From NCBI RefSeq assembly GCF_016918765.2, contig NZ_CP092104.1:3100001-3164000 (forward strand): a stretch of 64,000 nucleotides of DNA, given 5' to 3'. Below the pieces are notes generated by a model that did not search any database, was not told the origin of the DNA, and saw only the letters and a list, made by a program, of their open reading frames with translations. The first letter of the stretch is position 1; the number at the start of each line of letters is the position of its first letter. Of this stretch, positions 8,964-18,027 are shown in pieces. This DNA is from Flagellatimonas centrodinii (GTDB lineage: Bacteria; Pseudomonadota; Gammaproteobacteria; Nevskiales; Nevskiaceae). Both the position numbers and the translations under genes were made by a program.

Positions 8964-9719
8964 ATGCAGCAGAACCAAACGCCGGTGGCGTTGATCACCG
9001 GCGCCTGCGGTGGTATCGGCAGCGTAACCGCCCAGGCGTTTGCGCGGTCCGGATACCGGCTGGCGCTGTTTGACCGCGACGTCAACGCGCTGTCGGCGCT
9101 GGCGGCCACGCTGACCGCAGAGGGCGCCGACTGCGCCACCTTTGCTGCCGACGTCACCGACCCGGAAGCGCTTGAGCGGGCTTTCGCACAAGCACGTGAA
9201 CGCCTGGTCCGACTGGACGCCGCCTTCAACAATGCCGGCCTGCCGGGCCGGCATATTCCGTTGGCGGAGATGACCGAAGACGATTGGCAGCCCTGCCAGT
9301 CGGTCAATCTCACCGGTACCTGGCGGTGCATGCGTCACGAGATTCGCTGGATGCTCGATAGCGGTGGCGGCTGCATCGTCAACAACGCGTCGATCTACGC
9401 ACTCAACGGCGGCCCCAGCGCGGCCTACACGGCCAGCAAACACGGCATCGCGGGGCTGACCAAGACCGCCGCGCTCGATTATGCCGCCAAGGGCATCCGC
9501 ATCAACGCCGTGTGCCCGGCGCTGATCTCGGCCGGGATCGGCCTGCGCGCCATCAGTCGGGCAACCGAGCTCGGCGTCGACCTGGGATCGCGGCATCCGG
9601 TAGCACGCGCCGGGCGCGCCGAAGAGGTCGCACAGTCGGTGCTGTGGCTGTGCTCTGAGGGCGCCAGCTTCATCCACGGCCACCTGCTGGCCGTGGACGG
9701 CGGTTACGGCGCCCGCTGA
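8964..9719 (+). CDS. Short-chain dehydrogenase/reductase
   Basis: A 251-residue classical SDR oxidoreductase. The ATG at 8964 is chosen because GAGGAA sits just upstream at good spacing and the Rossmann motif TGACGGIG (12-19) then falls at its usual distance. NNAG (89-92), Ser143 and the YTASK pair Tyr155/Lys159 complete the active site. The end resembles the SDR C-terminus (DGGYGAR). It probably uses NAD(P)H. It is separated from the synthase operon by 222 bases and a strong hairpin, so it may have its own promoter. It could supply the ketoreduction that the visible part of the synthase lacks, which is inference. Its 3' end overlaps the convergent lipoprotein gene by 16 bases. Confidence 0.9.
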   Translation: MQQNQTPVALITGACGGIGSVTAQAFARSGYRLALFDRDVNALSALAATLTAEGADCATFAADVTDPEALERAFAQARERLVRLDAAFNNAGLPGRHIPLAEMTEDDWQPCQSVNLTGTWRCMRHEIRWMLDSGGGCIVNNASIYALNGGPSAAYTASKHGIAGLTKTAALDYAAKGIRINAVCPALISAGIGLRAISRATELGVDLGSRHPVARAGRAEEVAQSVLWLCSEGASFIHGHLLAVDGGYGAR

Positions 9720-11263
9720 AGCGCGGGCGGGATACCGGCAATCGGCCCGGCACAGGAATAGCCAGGGTTGTCCCCCCGCGAGGCGTCGGCCTCGGCATTG
9801 GCGGCCTCCAGCGCGGCAAATGGCATCTCCAGCAAGCCGTCGACCAGCCGCTGATAGGCCGCCGCCATCGCTGGCAGCGCTTCAAACACGATCTGGGCGG
9901 CGTCGTCTTCGATGGTGTGATGGTAGGGGTTGGCCCCGGTCAGGCTGACCATGGGAATGCCCAGGTTATAGGCGATCTCCGCCTCGCCCGGTGCCGCGCG
10001 ACCGGCTTCGAAGCGGAAGAACGGGCCCAGCCCGGCACCGCCAAAGGCGTCGTCGACCAACGCCTCCAATACCGGGTTCTCGGACATCACCATGGCCCGG
10101 GTCTGGGTCTGGGTCAGGCCCGGTCGCGGCACCGTGTCGCCGAGTAGCTCGACATGCGCTTGACTGACCAGTCCGGCACCCAAGTGGACGTAGGCCAGTA
10201 CCGCGTCTGCATCCAGACACCCGAGTGATCGCTCAAGCCCATAGCCATAGACTTCGTGGCCACCGGTGGCGATCAGCACGACGGTATAGGGCAAGGGACC
10301 CGACTGGCGCACGCGGGCTGCCAGCTGCTGCGCCAGCGTCACCAGGATGGCGGCCCCCGGCGCCCGCTCACCGCCACCGGTCAGCCAGGTGTTCATGGGG
10401 GTGCCGATCACCAGCATGCGGGGATCGCGTCCCGGCAGGATGGCGATGCTGTTGTCCACTCGGCCATCGACCGGTGTCGCGTTCAGCGTCAGCGTCGCGG
10501 TGGACCCGGCAGCTGCTGCCAAACGGTTGAAATCCTGCTTGCCGACGATCAGCGTCGGCAGACTGCCCAGCGGATTGCGGATGTCGTGGTTGTGGGCGGC
10601 GATGAGATTGCCGGGCGCATCAAACGTGGCCACCGCCGCCACCGCTCCCGCGGCTTCGGCCGCGCGCAGCGTTTCGTGGGTCGCCGCCGCATCGGCATTG
10701 AACTGGCGCGTGAACCGCAGCAAGGCGATCTTGCCGTTGACATCGGGCGCCGGCAGCAGCGGGAGCCCGACGCGCGCCAACGGCGCGGTTACCCCGGCTG
10801 GGCCGGTGATGCCTTGCCCGAACCAGGGGAAGCTGGAGACCGCGATCGGACCACTCCCGAGGTCGGCGCGCAGGCCCATCGACTGTACCCGGTAGTGCGG
10901 GAAGGCGAACCGCTGCGCCTGGAGATGCTGGATTTCCGGTATCGCCGACCACTCGGTGCGGATCCAGCGATGCACGGCATCGCCCAATACACTGCCGCTG
11001 CGCGGGCCCCGAAGGCATCTTCCGGCCGCCTCCGGCGCGCCGGACCAGCACTCGTCGAACCCTGGATCGAGTTGCACCACATCAAGGTATGCCCGCGCCA
11101 GGGCGGCCACATCGGTGGTCCCGCCACCCCCCGCTGGCGGTGTCCCCGGTCCGGGTGCTGCCAAGCCCGCATCCTCGCCGCCACACGCGGCCAGTCCCAG
11201 CGCCCAGAGTATCCACCCCATCCGCCGCAGCAGACCGGGCGTCAATTCACGGGAATTCAGCAT
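9704..11263 (-). CDS. M28-peptidase-like lipoprotein, probably catalytically inactive
   Basis: A 519-residue lipoprotein with lipobox LAAC near residue 27, a PA-like insert (about 120-260) and an M28 aminopeptidase-like domain (about 270-500). In active M28 enzymes the first ligands are His and Asp in a GAHxDS motif; here the corresponding stretch reads GTPMNTW (about 285), and the next Asp-containing motif is replaced by GGGERAPGAA. The Glu-Glu pair reads GGHEVYG (about 338). Only the final His (PYHHTIEDD, about 449) looks normal. The ATG has GGAGG upstream. It begins 36 bases after the sulfotransferase stop and is the last gene of the reverse operon. Loss of ligands suggests a binding or scaffold role, which is inference. 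Confidence 0.7.
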   Translation of the reverse strand: MLNSRELTPGLLRRMGWILWALGLAACGGEDAGLAAPGPGTPPAGGGGTTDVAALARAYLDVVQLDPGFDECWSGAPEAAGRCLRGPRSGSVLGDAVHRWIRTEWSAIPEIQHLQAQRFAFPHYRVQSMGLRADLGSGPIAVSSFPWFGQGITGPAGVTAPLARVGLPLLPAPDVNGKIALLRFTRQFNADAAATHETLRAAEAAGAVAAVATFDAPGNLIAAHNHDIRNPLGSLPTLIVGKQDFNRLAAAAGSTATLTLNATPVDGRVDNSIAILPGRDPRMLVIGTPMNTWLTGGGERAPGAAILVTLAQQLAARVRQSGPLPYTVVLIATGGHEVYGYGLERSLGCLDADAVLAYVHLGAGLVSQAHVELLGDTVPRPGLTQTQTRAMVMSENPVLEALVDDAFGGAGLGPFFRFEAGRAAPGEAEIAYNLGIPMVSLTGANPYHHTIEDDAAQIVFEALPAMAAAYQRLVDGLLEMPFAALEAANAEADASRGDNPGYSCAGPIAGIPPALQRAP

Positions 11264-11299
11264 GACAGTGACGCCTCCTCGACGTCCGCAGTATCGTTC

Positions 11300-12247
11300 T
11301 CAGGGCTTCAGTGTGGCCCGGTCTGGTGACGCCGCAGTGTCAGGCGCATAGCCGTAGGCGCGGGCGTCGGCCGATACCGTCGGATCCAGGCCACGGCCAT
11401 CGGCACGCCATGACACCGCTTCATCCAGGGTCGGCGGCACGGGCGGCAGCTGGAGACCCTCGAGAACCGGGTCGAGCACTTCCATTTCGAGACCCCGGGG
11501 GGCATCCGACGGCCCGAGTCCGGCAAAAGGACTGGCGCCGGCCTCCAGCATTGTCTCCAGTACCGCCGCGGGCACGGCCGCGGCGCCGACCGCCATCACC
11601 AGTGCCGCCAGCGTCGCCTGCGGCGCCGCCTCCAGTGTTTCCATCCGCAGCCGCACATGGGGTTGAAGCGCCCACCACCGCTCCAGATTGCGATTGCAGC
11701 GGAGCCAGGGAATCTGCGGTTCCACCACTGCCGGCGCCGGCGACACCGAATGGTCGCGATAGTCGGCTGGCACGAACAATTGTGACGACAACCAGCGGCT
11801 CCAGACCCGCCCGTGCAGCTGCGGATGTCGCAGCGTATGCACCAATGTTGCGGTCGGTGCCAGCCGTTGCCAGCGCAACAGTTCGTGTGGCCGCAGCGCG
11901 GCCTCGCTGTCGGGAATGACCAGCCGGCGGGGAGCCACGGCGGCGGCCAGGTCGGTCAACAGTGCTGCGGTAGTACGACCACGCTGCGCCTCCAACCAGG
12001 CGTCTGCCGCGGCGATGCCCCGCGCATGCTGACCCCCGGTCAGGTGCTCGGCCACCGCGCGGCGCAGGCCGTCGCCAATCGGCGCCTGGCTGATGGCAAA
12101 GATTTCCAGCAGCTCGTCAACCTCATCGGCCAGACCCAGGCGCAGCTCCGGCATCGCGGCAAGATCAGGATGCGAACCGAGCATCTGCGCCAGCAGCGAG
12201 GTGCCACAGAAGGGGGCACCAAAAACCAGGATCGGACCACCGCTCAC
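11300..12247 (-). CDS. Sulfotransferase family protein
   Basis: A 315-residue PAPS-dependent sulfotransferase-like protein. The start is taken as the GTG at 12247, which overlaps the upstream stop as GTGA; the reading frame remains open further upstream inside the preceding gene but has no coding character there. The N-terminus has the 5'-phosphosulfate loop VFGAPFCGTSLLAQML (about 7-22), followed by HPDLAAMPELR, as in sulfotransferase_3-type proteins. A later RHPQLHGRVWSRW stretch probably corresponds to the 3'-phosphate-binding region. It likely transfers sulfate to a hydroxyl of a small molecule, lipid or glycan. Linkage to a propeller protein, an adaptor and a TolC channel points to modification before or during export; this is inference. 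Confidence 0.75.
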   Translation of the reverse strand: MSGGPILVFGAPFCGTSLLAQMLGSHPDLAAMPELRLGLADEVDELLEIFAISQAPIGDGLRRAVAEHLTGGQHARGIAAADAWLEAQRGRTTAALLTDLAAAVAPRRLVIPDSEAALRPHELLRWQRLAPTATLVHTLRHPQLHGRVWSRWLSSQLFVPADYRDHSVSPAPAVVEPQIPWLRCNRNLERWWALQPHVRLRMETLEAAPQATLAALVMAVGAAAVPAAVLETMLEAGASPFAGLGPSDAPRGLEMEVLDPVLEGLQLPPVPPTLDEAVSWRADGRGLDPTVSADARAYGYAPDTAASPDRATLKP

Positions 12248-13761
12248 GCCCAACCCCCGGTGCGCCCCAGCCAGATCTCGCAGCCACCGCGGGGGTTCTC
12301 GATGTAGTCCCAGTCGCCTTCGACCTGCTGTTGCGCGATCGTGGGGCCATAGGGATTGGCCGTGGCCACGAACAGGCCATGCGGAGTCGAGGCGAAGTTG
12401 CGGATGCCCCAGTTGAAGCGATTGCCGAATGCGTTGCGGGTCACCGGCTGCCAGTGCTCGCCATCCGCGCTGCGCCACACTTCGGAGCCGCCACGATTCA
12501 CCGTCAGCCAGTCGCGACCCCATTGGTCGAGCAGCGCCATGACATCCGGTGGCCAGGTATGCAGCGGCAGGTAGGCGAGGTTCTGGCCCCAACTGAAGGT
12601 ACCGGCATAGAGCACGCCGTCATGTACCACCATGCGCCAGACATACCCATTGAACAGCTTCTCGAACCCGGGGCCATAGCCGGAGAGCGGATAGCGCAGG
12701 CCATCCTCGGTCACCCGACTCTCGCCCATCACAAGTTCCCAGCGGTCATCCGGCCAGACCCGCAACAGCTCCGCCGCCGCAGGACCGATGCCGGTGGCAC
12801 GGTGGAAGCCACCGTTGAGAACGCCCGTACCGACATACAGTGCGCCGCGAAACACGCAGAGCGAAACCCCCACTTCATTGAAGATGCCACGGCCGGCACC
12901 TCGATGAAGAACGCGGGTCCATCGATATGGAAGCGTTCCGCCCGGTGTCTTCCACAGCTCGAAGCCCGTTTTCGGGTTCACCGTGGCCGCGTAGAGGTGA
13001 CCGTTGAATTCCTCCATCTCGAAGATGGTGGCATTGGCCTTGTTGCCAAACCCCTCTTCGTTGGCCGCCTGCCAGTCGGCACTCTGAATATCGTCGGTGG
13101 CGTAGATGGTTGAGTCCGAGCCGATACTGTCGGAGATCTTGCGTGCGCCCTGGGAGGAGCTGGTCGGCGTCGTATGAACCCGCCCCTGGAACACCTGCAG
13201 CGTGCGAAACGACCGCACCGCCGGGCTGAACGGCGGCCGTGCGGCGGGCGCAAAATGGCGTCCATCTTCGCTCCGCAGGATATCGGGCGGATCCGTCAGC
13301 TGGGGGGCCCACGTCGATACGTAAAGACAGGGTTTGTGATCGCTGGCGCCCTGAAAAACACCGATGCCGCGGTAGCCGATATACCGCGGCACCTGCATCC
13401 GCCCGTTGTTGGCCGGCACCAGCGGTGCCTGATAGACCCGTACCCACTGATCGACCGCCGGGTCAAAGCACCAGATTTCGGCCTGTCGCGGGATGTCATA
13501 GATGAAGTCGGGGCTGTCGACCGGCCAGGGCCGTATGTCCGGGCGCATCTGGTTCCATTTGTGCGCCGGGATGATCGCCCGCGTGGTCCCCACATACACG
13601 CGACCCTCGAACACCGCCATGCTGTGGGCATAGTGGTTTTGACCGTCGCCAAAGCCATTGGCACCGGTGAGACGGAAGTCCGCCTCGACCAGCCCGGCGC
13701 CCACTGCTGGCGGGTTGATTACGGCAGCCACGACCACACTTCGACGAACAGGAAACGCCAC
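12244..13761 (-). CDS. Unrecognised protein with propeller-like repeats
   Basis: A protein of about 500 residues that I cannot place in a named family. It has recurring segments of the type MAVFEGRVYVGT, FNGHLYAATVN, FRGALYVGTG, HDGVLYAGTF and HGLFVATANP, each a strand ending in an aromatic-Ala/Val-Gly/Ala-Thr pattern, as in beta-propeller blades. Aromatic residues are abundant. The start is uncertain: GTG codons at 13761, 13737 and 13731 are all possible, none has a good ribosome site, and the first overlaps the adaptor gene by 43 bases. No clear signal peptide is visible. It is coupled by GTGA to the sulfotransferase and may hold or present its substrate, which is inference. Confidence 0.6.
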   Translation of the reverse strand: MAFPVRRSVVVAAVINPPAVGAGLVEADFRLTGANGFGDGQNHYAHSMAVFEGRVYVGTTRAIIPAHKWNQMRPDIRPWPVDSPDFIYDIPRQAEIWCFDPAVDQWVRVYQAPLVPANNGRMQVPRYIGYRGIGVFQGASDHKPCLYVSTWAPQLTDPPDILRSEDGRHFAPAARPPFSPAVRSFRTLQVFQGRVHTTPTSSSQGARKISDSIGSDSTIYATDDIQSADWQAANEEGFGNKANATIFEMEEFNGHLYAATVNPKTGFELWKTPGGTLPYRWTRVLHRGAGRGIFNEVGVSLCVFRGALYVGTGVLNGGFHRATGIGPAAAELLRVWPDDRWELVMGESRVTEDGLRYPLSGYGPGFEKLFNGYVWRMVVHDGVLYAGTFSWGQNLAYLPLHTWPPDVMALLDQWGRDWLTVNRGGSEVWRSADGEHWQPVTRNAFGNRFNWGIRNFASTPHGLFVATANPYGPTIAQQQVEGDWDYIENPRGGCEIWLGRTGGWA

Positions 13762-16061
13762 AGCGCCCGGGTGTAGACCACCAGGGCGATATGGCGGTCA
13801 CCGGCCGCCTTGCCGACCCCGGTCATCCCGGATTTCAGCCGATCCTCATCATCCTGCAGCGAGATCTGGACCCGCACCACCTTGCCGTAACGGGAGGCCT
13901 CCGCCGCGGGCGCGATCGCCATCACCTCGCCCTCGAACTCGGTGCCCGGGTAGGCCCAGACCTTGGCCGTGGCCGGACGCCCGACCTCGATTTCACCCAT
14001 GGCGGCTTCCGGCAGTTTGATCTCGGCCTGGCGCACACCGGCGTCCTCGATCACCGCCAGGACTTCGCCGCGCTCGAGATAACGACCGACGGCGAACTGC
14101 AGATCGGCCGAAATCACGCGCCCGGCAATCGGGGCGGTCAGCTCGGTCTGTGACAACTGCTCTCGATGAAAGGCCAACAGCGCCTGCTCGCGGGCGATCT
14201 GCGCCTGGGTCGCCTTGATGTTCTCTTCTCGCGCCGGGCTGGTCAGCAGCTCGAGGGCACGCTGCGCCTCGGCCAACAGCTGGGCGTCCACTTCGGCGGT
14301 GCCGCGGGCACGGTCGTAATCCTCAACGCTGACACCGCCCTGGCGATGCGCCCGCCCCAACCGCTCGGCACTGCTGCGGGAGAATTCATTGCGCTTGGTC
14401 AGGGTGGCGACGCGGCTGCGGGCCACCTCGATCTCTTCCTCTCGCGCACCCTTTTCCAGCAAGGTCAGATCGGACTGCAGCTGCGCCAGATTGGCCTCGC
14501 TGGCGGCGACCTTGGCACGTTGTTCGGCGTCGGCAATCCGTACCAGCGGCTGTCCGGCGGCAACCACCTCTCCCTCGGCCACCAGCACTTCGCGGATGTC
14601 CCCCGGGACCAATGCCCGGACGTCGGCACGCGCCTGCGGCAGGACCTCCAGGTCACCGCTGGGCTCGTATCGATACGGAAACAGGCATAACAACAGGATG
14701 CCGCCGTACAGCATCCATTGCCGGCGGGTCGGCCGCCACGCCTTCAACCGTGCCCATCCCGAATCCCAGCCCAGACCGTCGCGCGGCATGGGAGGCCGCC
14801 CCAATTGCTTGAACATGACTACCCCTATAACCGCAATGATTGCGAGAAACCCGAGGCCACCCGTGACCTCGATGAGCGCCGGCGCTGAATAGCGGGCGAT
14901 CAACAACAACACCAACGCCCCGAACAGGAACGTGGCGATGTAATAGAGACGCAGCCGCGACAACGACAGCGGCGTCAACTGTTGCTGCCATGGGCGCCCC
15001 ACCCCCAACATGGCAAAAAACGATTGCTGCTTGAGGTCGGGAACGCCCAGCCAGTGCGCGAGGAAAGCGTGCCCGTCATACCGCGCCAGCGGGTTGGCAC
15101 GCACCAGTACCGAGGCCACGGTCAGCGTCATCAGCGCGGGCAGGCTTTCGGCCAGCGGCGAACCCTGACGGTAGATCATCAACCAAAGCAGGGCCGTGAT
15201 GCCGAGCAGCGTCAGGCTGCCGGTCACCGGCGCCGCCACGATCCGCAATCGGACTCCCCGGCGGCTCAATTCAGGAATACCGTGGGTATCCACCCGCAGC
15301 ACCGGAACCGGCGGCTTGCCCCAGGCCAGACCGATACGTGGGCGCGCACCGGTGAAGCGGAACACGGCTGCCGCGCAGCTCGCTTGCGACACCAAGTTGA
15401 CCAACACGACTGACAGTGGAATCGACCACCACAAGCCGCCGCCCTGGACGTGCGCGCGACCGGCCAACCACCAGTCCAGGTGGTGCGCCCAGACCGCACT
15501 CAGCAGCGTCACCAGCAACAAGCCGCCCACCAAGCCGGCGGCCGCTCCGAACAACGGCCACGCAAAGAGGCGCCCGAGCGCAATGAACGGCGCGTCGGCC
15601 AGCGGCCGGTCCAGCGAGCCGGCGCGCTCGGCACCGACGTAAAACCGGTGAAGACCGCCGACCATCGCCGGCTGCGCCAGCGAGCCCGGCACGGTTGACG
15701 GCACAATGACATCACTGCGGTTGCGCCGCGCCGCCCGCGCCAAGCGGTGTGCCGGAGACGAGCCCAGGTGGTTCCGCGGGACCGGCACCGGTTCCAAGCG
15801 ACCGGACTGCAACAGCCCGTGCTGGCCAAGCCAAGCCTCAATCTCGCGCTGTCGTGCGGGATCGACCGTCACCCCGGACGCCGCAGCGATCCATCGGTGG
15901 CGTTCCTCAGGGGAGCGACGGCCATCAAGCGCACGGGCAACGGCGCGGGCCTCATCGTCCAGCGGCACATGCCCCCCGGCCGGCGTCAGCAGCCGCTCAG
16001 CGGTATCAGCGCACGCCCCGGCGGCATCGACAAGACGCAGGTATGGCAGGTGTTCAGTCAT
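13719..16061 (-). CDS. M50-type membrane domain without protease motif fused to a HlyD adaptor
   Basis: A 780-residue fusion. Residues 1-110 form a small soluble domain, possibly PqqD-like. Residues about 160-430 are a multi-helix membrane region resembling site-2-protease (M50) proteins: NPLARYDGHAFLAHWLGVP (about 325) matches their conserved Asn-Pro...Asp-Gly motif. The helix that should carry HExxH reads NLVSQASCAAAVFRF (about 225), so zinc ligands and catalytic Glu are absent. After a last helix (about 455-470) comes a HlyD/membrane-fusion adaptor with lipoyl-like halves flanking a long coiled coil (about 480-760). Adaptors of this kind connect an inner-membrane step to a TolC channel, whose gene lies 31 bases upstream. 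It probably helps export the product made or modified by the neighbouring genes. Confidence 0.8.
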   Translation of the reverse strand: MTEHLPYLRLVDAAGACADTAERLLTPAGGHVPLDDEARAVARALDGRRSPEERHRWIAAASGVTVDPARQREIEAWLGQHGLLQSGRLEPVPVPRNHLGSSPAHRLARAARRNRSDVIVPSTVPGSLAQPAMVGGLHRFYVGAERAGSLDRPLADAPFIALGRLFAWPLFGAAAGLVGGLLLVTLLSAVWAHHLDWWLAGRAHVQGGGLWWSIPLSVVLVNLVSQASCAAAVFRFTGARPRIGLAWGKPPVPVLRVDTHGIPELSRRGVRLRIVAAPVTGSLTLLGITALLWLMIYRQGSPLAESLPALMTLTVASVLVRANPLARYDGHAFLAHWLGVPDLKQQSFFAMLGVGRPWQQQLTPLSLSRLRLYYIATFLFGALVLLLIARYSAPALIEVTGGLGFLAIIAVIGVVMFKQLGRPPMPRDGLGWDSGWARLKAWRPTRRQWMLYGGILLLCLFPYRYEPSGDLEVLPQARADVRALVPGDIREVLVAEGEVVAAGQPLVRIADAEQRAKVAASEANLAQLQSDLTLLEKGAREEEIEVARSRVATLTKRNEFSRSSAERLGRAHRQGGVSVEDYDRARGTAEVDAQLLAEAQRALELLTSPAREENIKATQAQIAREQALLAFHREQLSQTELTAPIAGRVISADLQFAVGRYLERGEVLAVIEDAGVRQAEIKLPEAAMGEIEVGRPATAKVWAYPGTEFEGEVMAIAPAAEASRYGKVVRVQISLQDDEDRLKSGMTGVGKAAGDRHIALVVYTRALWRFLFVEVWSWLP

Positions 16062-16092
16062 GCCCCGGCAGCCCGTTCCCGGCGATGCGCCA

Positions 16093-17487
16093 TCAGGGGG
16101 TCAGCGTCACGGCGCCCGCGAGCAGGCGGTTGAGGCTGACCGCATCGGCGCCAGCAAGGGTGCCTGCGGCTTGCTTCAGCCGTAATGACTGCAGCAGCAG
16201 TTCATAGCGGAGCGACTGATACCGCACCTCCGCAGCGAATCGCTGCTCCAGTGCATTGAAGACGTCGGCACTGGTCCGGGTGCCGGCCTCGAAACCGGCG
16301 CGGGTACCGGACTCGGCCAACCGTGCAGCATCAACAGCATCCTGCAAGGCGCCGACCTGCTGCTGCGCCGACACCATCTGCAGATACGCTCGACGGGCCT
16401 CGAACATGGCATCGGTCTGGGCTTGCTCCAGCGCCGCCTCGGCACGCTGCTGCTGCAACAGGGCCTGCTCGATCCCTGCGGTGACCTGGCCGCCCGAATA
16501 GATCGGCACGGCGGCACGCAGACCAACGCGGGCCTCGCGTTCGTCGCGCTCTCCGGCAAGCCCCCCGCCAGCGTCGATCTGATAGGCCGTACCGACCAGG
16601 TCCACCGTCGGCCAGCGGCTGCGGACCGCTTTCTTGTGGTCGAGCGTCGCAATCTGTACCGCCAGCGTCTGCTGCAACACCTCCAGGTTGTTGGTGCGCG
16701 CGCGCTCCACCCAGGCGTATTCATCCGTGGGCCGCGGTAGCAGCATGTTGAATGTCGGGGACAGGCCAAGGACGCGGGCGTCGTGTCGCCCTGCCACCGC
16801 GTGCAGTCGCCGGGTGGCAATGCGGGCATCGGACTCCACTTCAGTCCGACGCGCCATCGCCAGCTTAACGGCGGCTTCGGCGAACTGGCGTTCGGCGTCG
16901 GTGGTCAACCCGGCATCCGCCTGACTCACCACCTGATCCCGCTGCTGACGCACGGCCTCCAGTCGCGCGTTGACCAGCCCGACGGCCTCCTGCGAGGCCA
17001 GCGCGCCGAAATAGGCTTCCGCCACGTTCAACAGCAGGGTGGCGCGCTGGCCGCGTGTTGCCAGTTGGCTCTGCTGCTGACGCAGTTCGGCCTGGCCGAG
17101 CTCGGCCCACAACGCGGGCTGCAACAGTGCCTGACTGAGACTGGCGCCATACAGGTAGCGCTCATACTGGTCATCGCGGTCCACATCGACGATGCCGAAG
17201 TAGTCTCCGCTGATCGATTCATCGACGTACGCGCCCTCGGCGAAGCCGGACAGCTGCGGCAACAGCTTGCCGCGGGCCCGCTCGACTCCCCGATCCGCCA
17301 CCTGCGACAGGGCCTCGGCACTGCGGGCAACCGGGTTGGTCCGCAACGCGTCCGTGTAGTAGCTCAGCAAGTCGGCGGCCGTCGGGCTGACATCGGCCCG
17401 CGACAGAGGTGACAGCAGCATCAGGGCGACCAGCAATAGGGGCCGGATGGCGCCGCGCTGGGCGGACCCACGTTGAACCTCAAACAT
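16093..17487 (-). CDS. TolC family outer membrane efflux protein
   Basis: A 464-residue TolC-type channel. The signal peptide spans about residues 14-31 (hydrophobic stretch ending SRA). The body has two related halves of long amphipathic helices, with the typical barrel-strand sequences GASLSQALLQPAL (first half) and VGLRAAVPIYSGGQV (second half). Length and layout fit trimeric outer-membrane exit ducts for type I secretion or efflux. It is the first gene of the reverse operon and precedes the HlyD-fusion gene by 31 bases, so the two probably form one envelope-spanning export complex. No ABC or RND motor is adjacent; the M50-like membrane domain occupies that position. The call is secure; the cargo is unknown. 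Confidence 0.9.
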   Translation of the reverse strand: MFEVQRGSAQRGAIRPLLLVALMLLSPLSRADVSPTAADLLSYYTDALRTNPVARSAEALSQVADRGVERARGKLLPQLSGFAEGAYVDESISGDYFGIVDVDRDDQYERYLYGASLSQALLQPALWAELGQAELRQQQSQLATRGQRATLLLNVAEAYFGALASQEAVGLVNARLEAVRQQRDQVVSQADAGLTTDAERQFAEAAVKLAMARRTEVESDARIATRRLHAVAGRHDARVLGLSPTFNMLLPRPTDEYAWVERARTNNLEVLQQTLAVQIATLDHKKAVRSRWPTVDLVGTAYQIDAGGGLAGERDEREARVGLRAAVPIYSGGQVTAGIEQALLQQQRAEAALEQAQTDAMFEARRAYLQMVSAQQQVGALQDAVDAARLAESGTRAGFEAGTRTSADVFNALEQRFAAEVRYQSLRYELLLQSLRLKQAAGTLAGADAVSLNRLLAGAVTLTP

Positions 17488-17667
17488 GTGGAACCTTCAT
17501 CGGTGGTGGCAACGGGTGCCCGTTCATGCGAACACGCGAGAACGGGCGCTAGCTTGCCTCAAGCATCTGCGAGAAACTGTCAGATAACGTCGCGATCCGC
17601 AGTGCCTCCTGCGGTCGTGAAATCCCTGCCCGGCAGGATACCGGGGTTGCCGTCGGAGAGTACATTC

Positions 17668-18027
17668 ATGTGGGCACTGTTGATCGCCCTGATCGGAGTA
17701 GCCGGCCTTCTGGGCTGGCGTTTCTGGGCATTGTCGCGACTGATGAGCCGACTGGAGGCGGAGTTGGCCACGCTGGCCAGCGCCCGCGTGCTGGAAGGAC
17801 CGGACATTGAGGCCCTGTTGGCGCCGGAGCGGCCGACATTGATTGCCATCGAGATCCTCAACCCGTTCGAGCTCGCCATGCGCGAATCCCGTCTGGCCGG
17901 TCCTTTCGGCTCCCTGGCCCCGGCAATGCTGCGCCAGGAGGTCTACCGGCAAGCCACCGAGCGGGTGCGCGAGCAACTGGCCGCCCAGGGCGTTCAGGCG
18001 GAGGTGACGCTTGTCCGTGGTCGCTAG
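17668..18027 (+). CDS. Small membrane-anchored protein of unknown function
   Basis: A 119-residue protein with one N-terminal transmembrane helix (about 2-22) followed by a soluble domain of about 90 residues. The ATG at 17668 is chosen because GGAGAG precedes it and the hydrophobic segment starts immediately; the frame is open further upstream, but that part lacks coding character. I do not recognise the soluble domain (core motifs EILNPFELAMRESRLAGPFG and RQEVYRQATERVREQL). The next gene overlaps it by 17 bases, so both are probably co-translated. It is divergent from the tolC operon, with 180 bases between starts that must hold both promoters. Confidence 0.65.
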   Translation: MWALLIALIGVAGLLGWRFWALSRLMSRLEAELATLASARVLEGPDIEALLAPERPTLIAIEILNPFELAMRESRLAGPFGSLAPAMLRQEVYRQATERVREQLAAQGVQAEVTLVRGR

